From CALLCD01 sp039196965 (GTDB taxonomy: Bacteria > Pseudomonadota > Alphaproteobacteria > Caulobacterales > Hyphomonadaceae): a stretch of DNA of 64,000 nt. Below, one piece after another: positions 53,217-62,613 of the stretch (its first letter is position 1; every line of letters begins with the position of its first letter). The position numbers and the translations under genes were made by a program. The notes beneath the pieces were generated by a model that made no database searches, was not told where the DNA came from, and worked only from the letters and a program-made list of their open reading frames with translations. The stretch lies in assembly GCA_039196965.1 (NCBI GenBank), contig JBCCUK010000018.1:20561-84560 (forward strand). Reading direction: 5' to 3'.

Positions 53217-54305
53217 TCAGCCGGTCAAATGATACATATCTGCGCCGCCAGGTTCGCTAACCCTATGGACATCGCCCCGGCGTATTAAACAATTGAGGTG
53301 CGCAAGTGCTTCCCCAGTTGCCAGCCCGATCAGATCATCACCGATTTTCCGCGCAAATATTGCCGGAAACACATCCACCACCCGCCGCGGTGCTTCATTC
53401 AATCGCCTTTTTAGCCGTTCGAGCGCCTTTTCATGGCCATCAATCAACGCCTGCAAACGATCGTGACCGCCCGTAAACGGCTCATTATGGCCGGGTAAAA
53501 CCAGGACATCGGGATTTGTACTGGCCTTCAGATGGGCACAGCTTCTAAGCCAATCCGACAAGGGATCCGCCTCCGGCTCGGTCGGGTGAACCGACACATT
53601 GGAAGATATACGCGGCAGGAGTTGATCACCAGAAATCAGGATATTGCGCTCAGGCGAATAGAGACATGCATGCTCTGGCGAATGGCCATTGCCATGAATC
53701 ACCTGCCAGGGCGAGCCGCCAAGCTCGATCGTGTCACCGCCGGAAATCCGTGTAAAATTGTCAGGCAGCTGGCTTACACCCATGCCAAAGCGCCCAAACC
53801 GTTCCTTGTAAGCGGCGATATGGTGGGGCTGCCAACCAGCTCTTTCAAAGAAACGGATCGCCACCTCTGGCGCTTCCCGTCCGGTATCTGCGCAAAGCAT
53901 GCGGCAGGTGACATATTCCAGCCGGCTGATCCAGAGCTCGGCACCCGTCTTTCGATAAAGCCACCCGGCAAGACCAATATGATCCGGATGCATATGTGTT
54001 GCGATCACGCGCTTCACAGGCGCATCACCCACGACACTTTGGAGAATACTGCGCCATGCGGACTTCGTATCGTCCATGGGCATGCCGGTATCCACCACCG
54101 TCCAGCCATCGCCATCGTCAATCAGCCACACATTGACCCATTTCAGAGCGAAGGGTACCTCCATGGCCGCCCAGTGAATGCCCGGTGACACCTCAAGTGT
54201 TGTGCCGGGCTCCGGTACGTCGCTGCCAAAGGGATATACGGGGCGGGACCGGCCTTCTGTCTTGCTTTTCGGGGCATCCATGGCAGGGGTATGGCATGTG
54301 CTCAT
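53217..54305 (-). CDS. MBL-fold metallo-hydrolase
   Basis: A 362-residue glyoxalase-II-like metallo-beta-lactamase-fold protein. The metal-binding signature ATHMHPDHIGLAGW, a later GNGHSPEHACLYSP and the C-terminal PGHNEP are visible, with a helical C-terminal domain. The reaction is unknown. The start (ATG 54305) is the longest possible; ATG 54281 is an alternative. It is divergent from the yaiI gene. Confidence 0.87.
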   Translation of the reverse strand: MSTCHTPAMDAPKSKTEGRSRPVYPFGSDVPEPGTTLEVSPGIHWAAMEVPFALKWVNVWLIDDGDGWTVVDTGMPMDDTKSAWRSILQSVVGDAPVKRVIATHMHPDHIGLAGWLYRKTGAELWISRLEYVTCRMLCADTGREAPEVAIRFFERAGWQPHHIAAYKERFGRFGMGVSQLPDNFTRISGGDTIELGGSPWQVIHGNGHSPEHACLYSPERNILISGDQLLPRISSNVSVHPTEPEADPLSDWLRSCAHLKASTNPDVLVLPGHNEPFTGGHDRLQALIDGHEKALERLKRRLNEAPRRVVDVFPAIFARKIGDDLIGLATGEALAHLNCLIRRGDVHRVSEPGGADMYHLTG

Positions 54306-54394
54306 GTCGCCGCCAATCGGTGACCTAGCGAGAGCCTATCTGCGGCATGGATAGATCAGCCGACAACACTTCACATCCTGAGAGGGGTCAAATC

Positions 54395-54859
54395 GTGGCA
54401 AAAATACTCGTCGATGGAGACGCTTGCCCCGTAAAGGACGAGATCTACAAGGTCGCCGTCCGCCACTCCGTCCCCGTATGTTTGGTCTCGAATAGCTGGA
54501 TCCGGATGCCGGATCACCCGCTCTTTGAATTCAAGCTTGTTAGCAATGGGTTTGACGCCGCGGATGACCACATCGCAGAGACAACAGATGCCGCAACAAT
54601 TGTCGTAACCGCCGACATACTACTTGCCGAACGGTGCCTCAAGGAGAAGGCCCGAGTCATCGGCCACACGGGAAAACCCTTTACAGAGAATTCGATTGGT
54701 GCAGCCGTCGCAACCAGGGCCATTATGGCGGATCTCAGGGCAGGCATTGGAAGCGAACAAGTCGGCGGCCCAAAGCCTTTCACCAAGGCTGATCGCTCCA
54801 GCTTTTTGCAGGCTCTCGATACAGAGATCGTGCAGCTCAAACGGAGCCGATCTGAATGA
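54395..54859 (+). CDS. YaiI/YqxD (DUF188) family protein
   Basis: A 154-residue protein of the UPF0178/DUF188 family, a probable PIN-like nuclease fold. VDGDACPVKDEIY is the N-terminal hallmark, and the TDAATIVVTADILLAERCL and FTENSIG segments are typical. A GTG at 54395 with AGAGGGG 7 nt upstream is the probable start; a longer frame begins at ATG 54347. It is coupled to the following GNAT gene through ATGA (54856-54859). Confidence 0.88.
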   Translation: MAKILVDGDACPVKDEIYKVAVRHSVPVCLVSNSWIRMPDHPLFEFKLVSNGFDAADDHIAETTDAATIVVTADILLAERCLKEKARVIGHTGKPFTENSIGAAVATRAIMADLRAGIGSEQVGGPKPFTKADRSSFLQALDTEIVQLKRSRSE

Positions 54860-55416
54860 CCGGAATCACTTCTTTAGGCCAAACGCAGCTGTCAGACATT
54901 CCGATCCTGGAAAACGATCGCCTGCGGCTTAGGCCCCACGCCATATCGGATCTCGATCAGCTGGCGGAAATGTGGACCAACCCCGATTATGTCCGCTATA
55001 TCGGCAACCTGACGAGATCCAAAGCAGAAGTCTGGAAGGCCATTCAGTCGACCATTGGAAGCTGGGCGCTGCTTGGCTATGGCTACTGGGTGATCGAAAC
55101 GCGGGAGCATGGCGAATTCGTTGGCGAGACCGGCTTTCTGGAAAGCGTTAGACCCGTTGAGCCAGATCACGTCGGCACGCCCGAGGCGGGTTGGGGCATT
55201 GTGCCTAACCAATGGGGAAAGGGCTACGCGAGCGAGGCCCTCGCAACCATAGTTAAATGGGCAGATGGCGTTTTCCCAGACAAACGCACTGTTTGCATGA
55301 TCGAAACAAGCCACGAGGCTTCGGTACGCGTTGCTGAGAAGAATGGTTTTGTTTTCGCCTATCAAACGATGCTAGGCGATGACGCGGTGCAGATATTCGA
55401 GCGAAACGGCCTCTAA
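54856..55416 (+). CDS. GNAT acetyltransferase, RimJ/RimL type
   Basis: A 186-residue GNAT-domain protein with the RimL-like start LENDRLRLRPHAISDLDQL, a VGETGFLES strand, the acetyl-CoA-binding segment QWGKGYASEALATIVKWA and the end ETSHEASVRVAEKNGF. The substrate (a ribosomal protein or small molecule) is unknown. It is translationally coupled to yaiI. Confidence 0.9.
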   Translation: MTGITSLGQTQLSDIPILENDRLRLRPHAISDLDQLAEMWTNPDYVRYIGNLTRSKAEVWKAIQSTIGSWALLGYGYWVIETREHGEFVGETGFLESVRPVEPDHVGTPEAGWGIVPNQWGKGYASEALATIVKWADGVFPDKRTVCMIETSHEASVRVAEKNGFVFAYQTMLGDDAVQIFERNGL

Positions 55417-55490
55417 TGCTCTCTCAAACCAATACATTGAATACCACACATTTTGGGGTACATGCACCGAAATCAGCGACCAGAGCGGGA

Positions 55491-56042
55491 TCAACCCCGC
55501 ATGGCCGATGCGATGGTGACAACCTGTTTAGCAACAAGCTGGAGTTTATTCGCAGTATCGGTCACACGCTCTTCGGACTTGTCCGCACTATTGAAAATAC
55601 AGCCGTAGGGCGTCGGTACCCCGCGAAGTGCATGGGTGATATCTCTCAGCATGCCAAGCGTTGTCATGGCCGCCTGCTCACCCCAAGCAGAGGCGATTAG
55701 CCCTACAGCCCTGCCATCAAGATATGGGCGTTCATCAGCTTTCAGATCCTCAACATAGTCGAGGGCGTTCTTTATCAGCCCGGATACGCCGCCATGGTAG
55801 CCCGGCGATCCGATCACCACACCATCGGCCCGGCGGAGCGCCTCCACCAGAGTCTTGGCCTCATCAGTCCGGTCATCGGTCTCGGTTGAGTAGAAAGGCA
55901 TGGCGAGCGATGGGCCGGAAATCAAAGTCGTGCTCGCGCCAAGCGCCTTGGCGTGTTCGAGAACATCGGCCACGGCTTTCTCAGTCGACGATCCCGCCCG
56001 GAGGGTTCCACCGACCCCGACGATAAAGATATCCTGCGCCAT
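55491..56042 (-). CDS. NADPH-dependent FMN reductase family protein
   Basis: A 183-residue flavodoxin-like protein with the phosphate-binding loop GTLRAGSST, the SPGYHGGVSGLIKNALDYVEDL motif and a WGEQAAMTTL segment. It probably reduces FMN or a quinone with NAD(P)H. It is convergent with the upstream GNAT gene. Confidence 0.9.
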   Translation of the reverse strand: MAQDIFIVGVGGTLRAGSSTEKAVADVLEHAKALGASTTLISGPSLAMPFYSTETDDRTDEAKTLVEALRRADGVVIGSPGYHGGVSGLIKNALDYVEDLKADERPYLDGRAVGLIASAWGEQAAMTTLGMLRDITHALRGVPTPYGCIFNSADKSEERVTDTANKLQLVAKQVVTIASAMRG

Positions 56043-56257
56043 GACCTCTCGCCCCGGTGCTGCTCATAAACCGATCGACAGGCGCTTTATCTGAATGCGG
56101 GCCAAAGGTCGATGGCTGCTTATGTATTGCATCGCCAATCGGCAGCAGAGAATTCCCAAGAACACCCCGTCATCGCCCCAATCATCCTGATAACCGCACC
56201 TTTTCGCCCAATTCGAACGCCACCTTACCAATTAGAAAGAAAGTTGGGAGTGGATAA

Positions 56258-56695
56258 ATGAACAGGCTATTTATCAGCGCTATCGCATCAATCGCCACCA
56301 TCGCTACGGCAGCCATGGCAGAGACGACCGATTCCGGCGCACCCTGCGACGTGGCGGAATTGTCGGTCTACTTTCCCCATCAGGAAACAGAATTAACAGA
56401 CGCAGCCGAGCGCGCCTTCCTCGCTGAAGCAGAAGAAATCGGAACCTGTCGCATCGCGCAAATCTCTGCGACCGTCATTTCAGCTGATGGGAAAGACACC
56501 TACGAAGCGGACGCACTCTCTGCCGCCAGAGCGACCACGGTTCTTTCTGCTCTGATGAGCGCCGAACTTGCCAGCCCGGATCATATGATTCCCGTAAATG
56601 TGATTTCGTTGGGTGATGCATCAGATGAAGCAGCCGTTCCGCTCGCGCGCCGCGTTGACGTCCAAATCGTGCCCGTCGCTGCACTGAGCAGCTAA
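56258..56695 (+). CDS. Exported OmpA-like domain protein
   Basis: A 145-residue protein with a signal peptide (residues 1-21, cleavage after AAMA) and a single OmpA C-terminal-like domain. It has the LSVYFPHQETELTDAAERAFLA start and a late ARRVDVQI, typical of the peptidoglycan-binding fold. One CDVAEL and one GTCRIA cysteine could pair. The usual NXXL/LSxxRA segment appears as LSAARATTVLSAL. The start is preceded by GGGAG. A strong terminator follows. Confidence 0.8.
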   Translation: MNRLFISAIASIATIATAAMAETTDSGAPCDVAELSVYFPHQETELTDAAERAFLAEAEEIGTCRIAQISATVISADGKDTYEADALSAARATTVLSALMSAELASPDHMIPVNVISLGDASDEAAVPLARRVDVQIVPVAALSS

Positions 56696-56710
56696 ACCAA
56701 CAGCTCTCCC

Positions 56711-56744
56711 TGGTCGCAAAGGCCTTCACCCAGCTCTGCGACCA
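56711..56744 (+). other. Hairpin preceding the terminator
   Basis: TGGTCGCA (56711-56718) and TGCGACCA (56737-56744) are exact inverted repeats around an 18-nt loop. The structure lies between the OmpA-like gene stop and the intrinsic terminator and may protect the transcript 3' end. Confidence 0.4.
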
Positions 56745-56752
56745 ATTCCCTG

Positions 56753-56787
56753 CCCCGGACGAGAAACGTATCTCGTCCGGGGTTTTT
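56753..56787 (+). terminator. Intrinsic terminator
   Basis: A 12-bp perfect GC-rich stem (56753-56764 pairs with 56771-56782, loop AACGTA) is followed directly by TTTTT (56783-56787). It lies 58 bp after the OmpA-like gene stop and 98 bp before metG, and insulates the two. Confidence 0.92.
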
Positions 56788-56884
56788 CAAAACATATTGC
56801 ACCATTGTTTCGTGGCGGCTCCCTGGGCTAAGAGACCGCGTTCGAGGCAACCCTGCCGCCTCAAAACATCTAGAAGGTCAATTC

Positions 56885-58624
56885 ATGAGCGACACCGGCA
56901 GCAATCGGCGCATTCTGATCACGTCAGCCTTGCCCTATATCAATGGCATCAAGCACCTGGGCAATCTTGCCGGATCGATGCTGCCCGCCGATGTGTTTGC
57001 CCGGTATCAGCGGCTTGCCGGGAATGATGTGCTCTATATCTGCGCAACGGACGAGCATGGCACACCGGCCGAGCTTGCTGCCCAGGCTGCCGGAATTTCG
57101 GTTCAGCAGTATTGTGACGAGCAACACGAAATTCAGCGCGCCGCCGGTGAAGGCTTCTCACTCTCCTATGATCATTTCGGCCGGTCTTCATGGGAAGAGA
57201 ACCACCGTCTCACACAGCACTTTGCTCATGTTCTGGAAGAAAAGGGCCTGATCGAGGAACGCACTTCGAAACAGGTCTATTCCGTCGATGATGGCCGCTT
57301 CCTGCCCGACAGATATGTAGAGGGAACCTGCCCCCATTGCGGATATGAAAAAGCCCGCGGGGATCAGTGTGACAATTGCGGACGGCTGCTCGACCCGATT
57401 GACCTGATTGACCCCTATTCGGCAGTCTCTGGCGGACGGAATATTGAAATCCGCGAAACGGCCCATCTCTATCTCCTGCAATCCGAGATGCAGGACACGA
57501 TCAGAGAGTGGGTAGAAGCCTCGAAAGACTGGCCGCAACTTGCCCGCTCCATCGCTTTGAAGTGGCTCGATGAGGGCCTCCGCGACCGGGCGATCACCCG
57601 CGACCTCAGCTGGGGGGTGCCGGTTACACTGCCCGATGGTTCCATCCGGCCCGGCTTTGAGGAGAAGGTCTTCTATGTCTGGTTCGATGCACCGATCGAA
57701 TACATCGCAGCGACGCAGGGCTGGGCGAAGGCTGGCGGCGACGTGGATGCCTGGGCGCGCTGGTGGCGGAAAGATCAGGGGGCTGACGATGTCGAATATG
57801 TCGAGTTCATGGGCAAAGACAATGTGGCTTTCCACACAGTGTCATTCCCGGTCACGATCTTCGGGTCCGGCGAGCCCTGGAAAACTGTCGACCGGCTGAA
57901 AGCCTTCAACTGGGTCACCTGGTATGGCGGGAAATTCTCCACCAGCCAGAATCGCGGCGTCTTCATGGATCAGGCCCTGGATCTTCTGCCTGCTGACTAT
58001 TGGCGCTGGTATCTCATCGCCAACGCTCCCGAAGGATCTGATGCAGCTTTCACCTGGGAAGGTTTTCAGGCAGCGGTGAACTCGGACCTTGCCAATGTCC
58101 TTGGCAACTTCGTCAATCGGATCACCAAGTACTGCGTTTCCAAGTTCGACGGCGAGCTCCCCGATGGCGGAACACCGGGCGAAGACGAAGCCTGGATCGC
58201 GACCGAACTGAGAACGCGCCTCGCCGACCTCGCCGACCACTACGAGCAGATGGAGTTCCGCAAGGCCGCAGCGGAGACCCGCGCTATCTGGGCTGCCGGG
58301 AACGAATATCTCACCCGGGCAGCGCCATGGTCGAAGTATAAGACAGATGTCGATGCGGCGGCGGTTGGTGTACGGACAGGCCTGAACCTTGTCGCTCTGT
58401 TCGGCATCCTCGCCCAACCTATTGTTCCCGTCACCGCAGCGAAGATCCTCGACGCTCTTGCGATTCCCGAAGAGAATCGGAAGTGGCCGCACCCGGATGA
58501 TGACGGCCTGCTGACGGCCCTTCCTATCGGCATGCCCATCGCCGCGCCGCCCGTCTTATTCAACAAGATTGAGGACGCTCAAGTCGCAGAATGGACCGAA
58601 CGGTTTGGCGGCGAGGACCAATAA
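56885..58624 (+). CDS. metG: Methionyl-tRNA synthetase
   Basis: A 579-residue class I synthetase: the HIGH motif reads HLGN in PYINGIKHLGN, the zinc knuckle has four cysteines (149, 152, 162 and 165), and the KMSKS motif is GGKFSTS. WFDAPIEYIA is family-specific. The tRNA-binding C-terminal domain found in E. coli MetG is absent; the length suits the short form. It is the first of a run of co-oriented genes to 62613. Confidence 0.97.
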   Translation: MSDTGSNRRILITSALPYINGIKHLGNLAGSMLPADVFARYQRLAGNDVLYICATDEHGTPAELAAQAAGISVQQYCDEQHEIQRAAGEGFSLSYDHFGRSSWEENHRLTQHFAHVLEEKGLIEERTSKQVYSVDDGRFLPDRYVEGTCPHCGYEKARGDQCDNCGRLLDPIDLIDPYSAVSGGRNIEIRETAHLYLLQSEMQDTIREWVEASKDWPQLARSIALKWLDEGLRDRAITRDLSWGVPVTLPDGSIRPGFEEKVFYVWFDAPIEYIAATQGWAKAGGDVDAWARWWRKDQGADDVEYVEFMGKDNVAFHTVSFPVTIFGSGEPWKTVDRLKAFNWVTWYGGKFSTSQNRGVFMDQALDLLPADYWRWYLIANAPEGSDAAFTWEGFQAAVNSDLANVLGNFVNRITKYCVSKFDGELPDGGTPGEDEAWIATELRTRLADLADHYEQMEFRKAAAETRAIWAAGNEYLTRAAPWSKYKTDVDAAAVGVRTGLNLVALFGILAQPIVPVTAAKILDALAIPEENRKWPHPDDDGLLTALPIGMPIAAPPVLFNKIEDAQVAEWTERFGGEDQ

Positions 58625-58662
58625 GTTAGCGCGCAATAACGCCTCAAAGGACCACTTCCCCA

Positions 58663-59325
58663 ATGCAAAAAGAGTATCGCCAGAAGAGTTTTCAGGCACC
58701 GCCAGGCGCACTTAGTCTTCTGCTCGTGAGACATGGCGAGTCAGAAGCAGCGATCCCGGGAAAGTCATTCCCTTTGGTCGACGGGCATGGTGACCCAGCC
58801 CTGCACCCGAAAGGACATGAGCAAGCTGAGGCTGTGGCGGAAAGGCTGGAGCACGACGGTTTGGACGCGGTTTACGTCACCACGCTGCGCCGCACACATC
58901 AGACCGCGGCCCCTTTAGCTGCCCGCCTTGGCATAAAGACAACGGTCGAGCGAGACCTTAGAGAAATCTGTCTCGGTGAGTGGGATGGCGGGCTGTATCG
59001 GATCAAGATGGCTGAAGGCGATCCTATCTTCCACAAGGTCTTTGCCGAACAGGAATGGGGACATGTGCCCGGCGCAGAAACGACAGAGTGCCTCCACACC
59101 CGGGTCAAGTCCGCAATCTTGAGGCTCGCCGGGACTCACCCGGACGAGCATGTTGCAGCTTTCGTCCATGGCGGCGTCATCGGCGCAGCGATGTCGATTG
59201 CAACCGGGGCGGCACCCTTTGCCTTCCTTGGAGCGGAAAACGGTTCGATCACACATCTGGTCATCACCAACGATGCGATGATTGTACGTGGTTTCAACGA
59301 CTGTACGCATCTCGCCGAGCTTTAG
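58663..59325 (+). CDS. Histidine phosphatase family protein
   Basis: A 220-residue phosphoglycerate-mutase-like protein with LLLVRHGESEA (catalytic His), the second-strand VTTLRRTHQTAAPL and EICLGEWDGG segments, and VAAFVHGGVIGAAM with the second catalytic His. It is 38 nt after metG. The substrate is unknown; a small-molecule phosphatase is most probable. Confidence 0.9.
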   Translation: MQKEYRQKSFQAPPGALSLLLVRHGESEAAIPGKSFPLVDGHGDPALHPKGHEQAEAVAERLEHDGLDAVYVTTLRRTHQTAAPLAARLGIKTTVERDLREICLGEWDGGLYRIKMAEGDPIFHKVFAEQEWGHVPGAETTECLHTRVKSAILRLAGTHPDEHVAAFVHGGVIGAAMSIATGAAPFAFLGAENGSITHLVITNDAMIVRGFNDCTHLAEL

Positions 59326-59380
59326 GTTGGCGATGCACGCGGATCATCGACGGAGTATTCCAGGGAGAGAGACTTCCTAG

Positions 59381-60187
59381 ATGATCAATCAAGCTGCCTT
59401 TGCCGGAAAAATAGCCCTCATCACAGGCGGCGCATCGGGCTTCGGGCTGGAGCTCGCTCGCCAGCTGCAATACGCAGGCGCGAGGCCAATTATACTGGAT
59501 ATAGACGCAGAGGCTGTCGGCCAGCTCACAAACATCACCGGATATATCTGCGACGTGACTGACGCTGCTGCTCTCGCTAAAATCTGCACGCAGATCGAAG
59601 CGGCCCACGGCCCCATCGATATCGCCATTGCGAATGCCGCTATCGACATTTCCGGTGAAGCACATCTTTACAGCGCGGACGACTGGTCACGCATTCTCGA
59701 TGTGAACCTTAGGGGCACGACAAATTTCATCGCTGCAGTCTATCCGAAAATGGTGGAGCGCCAGGCGGGCCAGATACTATTTATTTCCTCCGGCTCCGGG
59801 CGCATCGGTTTCCCCTTCGGTCTGCCCTATACAACGTCCAAGTCGGCTCTGAATGGCCTCGCCGCCGGTCTTCGCGCCGAAGCAATCTCGCACAATGTGG
59901 ATGTCCGCATCGCCATATTGCCCCTGCTCGCGGGCGGACTTGCCGATAAGTCCGACAGCCAGTCGGGGGTGGACCGCCGGACCTGGCTCGCCGCTCTGCC
60001 CGGCAAAACCTATCCGCTGACAAAGGCAGCCAGCGCCACTTTGAAGGGGCTCGCGGGCAGACACCCCAGAATCATCTTTCCTCGTCATCAGGCCTTCGCC
60101 TATTGGCTAATGGACGTTTGCCCGCCCCTTGGCACTCTTGTTCGCAGACAATTGGTTGCAATATTCCACAAGGTTGGGCGAGGATAG
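59381..60187 (+). CDS. SDR-family oxidoreductase
   Basis: A 268-residue short-chain dehydrogenase with the cofactor motif ITGGASGFGLELA, NAAI in the fourth strand, catalytic Ser in LFISSGSG, and YTTSK (catalytic Tyr and Lys). The substrate is unknown. It belongs to the cluster of lipid-like catabolic genes with the hydrolase at 60221. Confidence 0.92.
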   Translation: MINQAAFAGKIALITGGASGFGLELARQLQYAGARPIILDIDAEAVGQLTNITGYICDVTDAAALAKICTQIEAAHGPIDIAIANAAIDISGEAHLYSADDWSRILDVNLRGTTNFIAAVYPKMVERQAGQILFISSGSGRIGFPFGLPYTTSKSALNGLAAGLRAEAISHNVDVRIAILPLLAGGLADKSDSQSGVDRRTWLAALPGKTYPLTKAASATLKGLAGRHPRIIFPRHQAFAYWLMDVCPPLGTLVRRQLVAIFHKVGRG

Positions 60188-60220
60188 ATTTCAGGCTGGG
60201 CAGATTGGGAGGATTATGTC

Positions 60221-61225
60221 GTGGGCATTGTCATAAAATCTCTAGTTTTCGTTCTGATCTTGCTCGCGGGGCTCGGAGGCGTCGCCTACTGGCTGAAAGT
60301 ACAGGACAAACTGCCACTTGATGACGTTGCCCGCACCAATGCTTCTGGCGACTTCGTTACGCTCACCGATGGCGAGATACATTATCGCTGGTTTGAACCG
60401 GAAAACGGCGCTGATGATGCGCCCGTCATAGTCATGACTCATGGGTACTCGACGCCGAACTTTATCTTCGAGCAGAACGCCGAAGCGCTCTCAAAGGCCG
60501 GCTTTCGCGTTCTGACCTTCGACCATTTCGGCCGCGGCTGGTCGGATCGTCCAGCCGGTCCCTACTCGATCGATTTCTATGACCGCGAACTCCTTGAACT
60601 TGTTGACGCCTTCGAGCTCGATGAGCCGTTCGGCCTTGTCGGCCTTTCCATGGGCGGTGTCATCGTAGCGGAATTCGCCGCACGCCATCCGGAGCGCATC
60701 GCGAAACTCGGGCTGCTCGTACCGGCCGGCCTGAAGCTTGGCACAGAAACAGGCAGCACCACCGACCGGCTAATGATGACCCCCGTTCTTGGAGATTGGA
60801 TCTGGACCGTTTTTGGCGAGCAAATTCTGCTGGGTGATAGCCAGTATGACGAAAGTACGCTCCAGTCACATCAAAAGCTGTCTGGCGATGTCAGTGTTCA
60901 AATGACCTATGCCGGATACCTACCGGCCCTCCTTTCCTCCTACCGTCATAACCCAATGGCGAATCGCGATGACGTATTTCGCCGTGTAGGCAACACCGAT
61001 ATTCCGGTTCTCGCCATCTTCGGTGAGGCGGATACAACCGTTTTGCCGGAAAGCGCAGATCGCTTGAAGACGGCTATTCCAGACGCTGAAGTCCATATGA
61101 TCGGCGAAGGCGATCATGGCCTCAACTACAAGCTGGCAAATCGGGTAAACCCGCTTCTAACTGAGTTTTTTGCAAGAGATGCCCTGACAGATGGAGCGGC
61201 ACAGACTAGCCTCCGCGCAAATTAG
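60221..61225 (+). CDS. Alpha/beta hydrolase with an N-terminal membrane anchor
   Basis: A 334-residue alpha/beta-hydrolase: oxyanion-side HGYSTPNF, nucleophile elbow GLSMGG (catalytic Ser), acid in FGEADTTVLP, and catalytic His in GEGDHGLNY. The first 25 residues form a membrane anchor or uncleaved signal. The GTG at 60221 is 8 nt after a GGGAGG. It may be a lipase-like or thioesterase-like enzyme. Confidence 0.9.
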   Translation: MGIVIKSLVFVLILLAGLGGVAYWLKVQDKLPLDDVARTNASGDFVTLTDGEIHYRWFEPENGADDAPVIVMTHGYSTPNFIFEQNAEALSKAGFRVLTFDHFGRGWSDRPAGPYSIDFYDRELLELVDAFELDEPFGLVGLSMGGVIVAEFAARHPERIAKLGLLVPAGLKLGTETGSTTDRLMMTPVLGDWIWTVFGEQILLGDSQYDESTLQSHQKLSGDVSVQMTYAGYLPALLSSYRHNPMANRDDVFRRVGNTDIPVLAIFGEADTTVLPESADRLKTAIPDAEVHMIGEGDHGLNYKLANRVNPLLTEFFARDALTDGAAQTSLRAN

Positions 61226-61245
61226 ACTTGCTCGAAGGATTTGAA

Positions 61246-62613
61246 ATGCGCCGCTTTTTGTCCGCTGCTGCCCTCGCAGCCTTCCTGATTACCCCGGCAA
61301 ATGCAGACCATGATCTGAGCCATATTCCTGAACCGGGTGCTGATCTCGGGGAGATTTATCGCTTTCTCCACGCGAATCCGGAACTCTCATTTCAGGAAGT
61401 GGAAACCTCCGCCTTGTTGAGCGCCGAGTTGGAAACACTCGGATTTGAAGTCACCACAGGTGTGGGTGCCGATTGGGTCAGGGCCAAGGCCATGATTGCA
61501 GCGGGCCAGCTTTACGAGAATGTTGGCGGTTACGGCGTCGTCGGTGTCATGGAAAATGGCGTTGGTCCATCAATCCTTGTGCGCACCGATATGGATGCGC
61601 TTCCGGTTCCCGAACAAACCGGCAAACCTTACGCGTCCAAAGTCTCCAGCATCGGATGGACCGGCGTTGACAGCCCGGTGATGCATGCCTGCGGCCACGA
61701 TGTCCACATGACGAGTTGGGTCGGAGCCGCGCGGGAACTGAGCGCACGAAAAGACGAATGGTCAGGCACTCTAATCATGATTGCCCAGCCAGCAGAAGAA
61801 CTTGGGCTCGGCGCACCCGCCATGCTGGCCGATGGACTGTTTGAACGCTTCCCCAAACCCCACGCAAACCTTGCCCTGCACGTCTCACCAACCATCCCGG
61901 CTGGCGAAGTTGGCTATGCGGAAGGTTATGCGCTCGCTGCCGTCGATACAGTCGATATCAGGGTCTTCGGCTCCGGCGGCCACGGTGCTTATCCGCACAC
62001 AACGAAGGACCCGGTTGTCATTGCGTCCCATATTGTGACGGCGCTGCAAACGCTTGTCTCGCGCAATGTCGATCCGCAAGAGCCCGCTGTTGTGACCGTG
62101 GGATCAATTCAGGCAGGTGCAAAGCACAATATCATCTCCGACGAGGCGATCATGAAGCTCACTGTGCGGACCTATTCCGACGAGGTCCGACAGATCCTCC
62201 TTGACGGGATTGTCCGTGTTGCGAATGGGCAAGCTGCCACATTTGGTGCCCCGGAGCCTGAAGTGGAATTTGAAACGGACTATATTCCGTCGACATACAA
62301 TGACCCTGAACTAAGCCAGCAATCGGCTGCCGCGATCTCGGCGGCCATCGGCGAGGATAAGGTCTATACAATTCCTGCCGTCATGGGCGGTGAGGATTTT
62401 GCCCATTACAGCCGAACCAAGGACAAAATTCCGAGCTTTATCTTCTGGCTTGGCGGGCTTGATGCTGAATTTGCCGCAAGCGGCAAGCCCCTCCCGAGTC
62501 TTCATTCCTCCCTCTTCGCACCGGATGCGGATACCGCTGTGCCCATTGGCGTCGATGCCATGGTTGCAGCGACGATCAAAGCATTTGCCGCCTATGGTGA
62601 GGCAGATCAGTAA
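61246..62613 (+). CDS. M20-family amidohydrolase, exported
   Basis: A 455-residue M20 peptidase/amidohydrolase with a signal peptide (about residues 1-20, ending PANA-D), the metal-binding segment HACGHDVHMTSWVGAA, VRTDMDALP, AQPAEELGLGA (catalytic Glu), and the final GGEDFAHYSR. The closest named relatives are IAA-amino-acid or N-acyl-amino-acid hydrolases. The ATG at 61246 is supported by GAAGGA. It begins 20 nt after the hydrolase gene and ends inside the convergent DUF1499 gene by 7 bp. Confidence 0.9.
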   Translation: MRRFLSAAALAAFLITPANADHDLSHIPEPGADLGEIYRFLHANPELSFQEVETSALLSAELETLGFEVTTGVGADWVRAKAMIAAGQLYENVGGYGVVGVMENGVGPSILVRTDMDALPVPEQTGKPYASKVSSIGWTGVDSPVMHACGHDVHMTSWVGAARELSARKDEWSGTLIMIAQPAEELGLGAPAMLADGLFERFPKPHANLALHVSPTIPAGEVGYAEGYALAAVDTVDIRVFGSGGHGAYPHTTKDPVVIASHIVTALQTLVSRNVDPQEPAVVTVGSIQAGAKHNIISDEAIMKLTVRTYSDEVRQILLDGIVRVANGQAATFGAPEPEVEFETDYIPSTYNDPELSQQSAAAISAAIGEDKVYTIPAVMGGEDFAHYSRTKDKIPSFIFWLGGLDAEFAASGKPLPSLHSSLFAPDADTAVPIGVDAMVAATIKAFAAYGEADQ

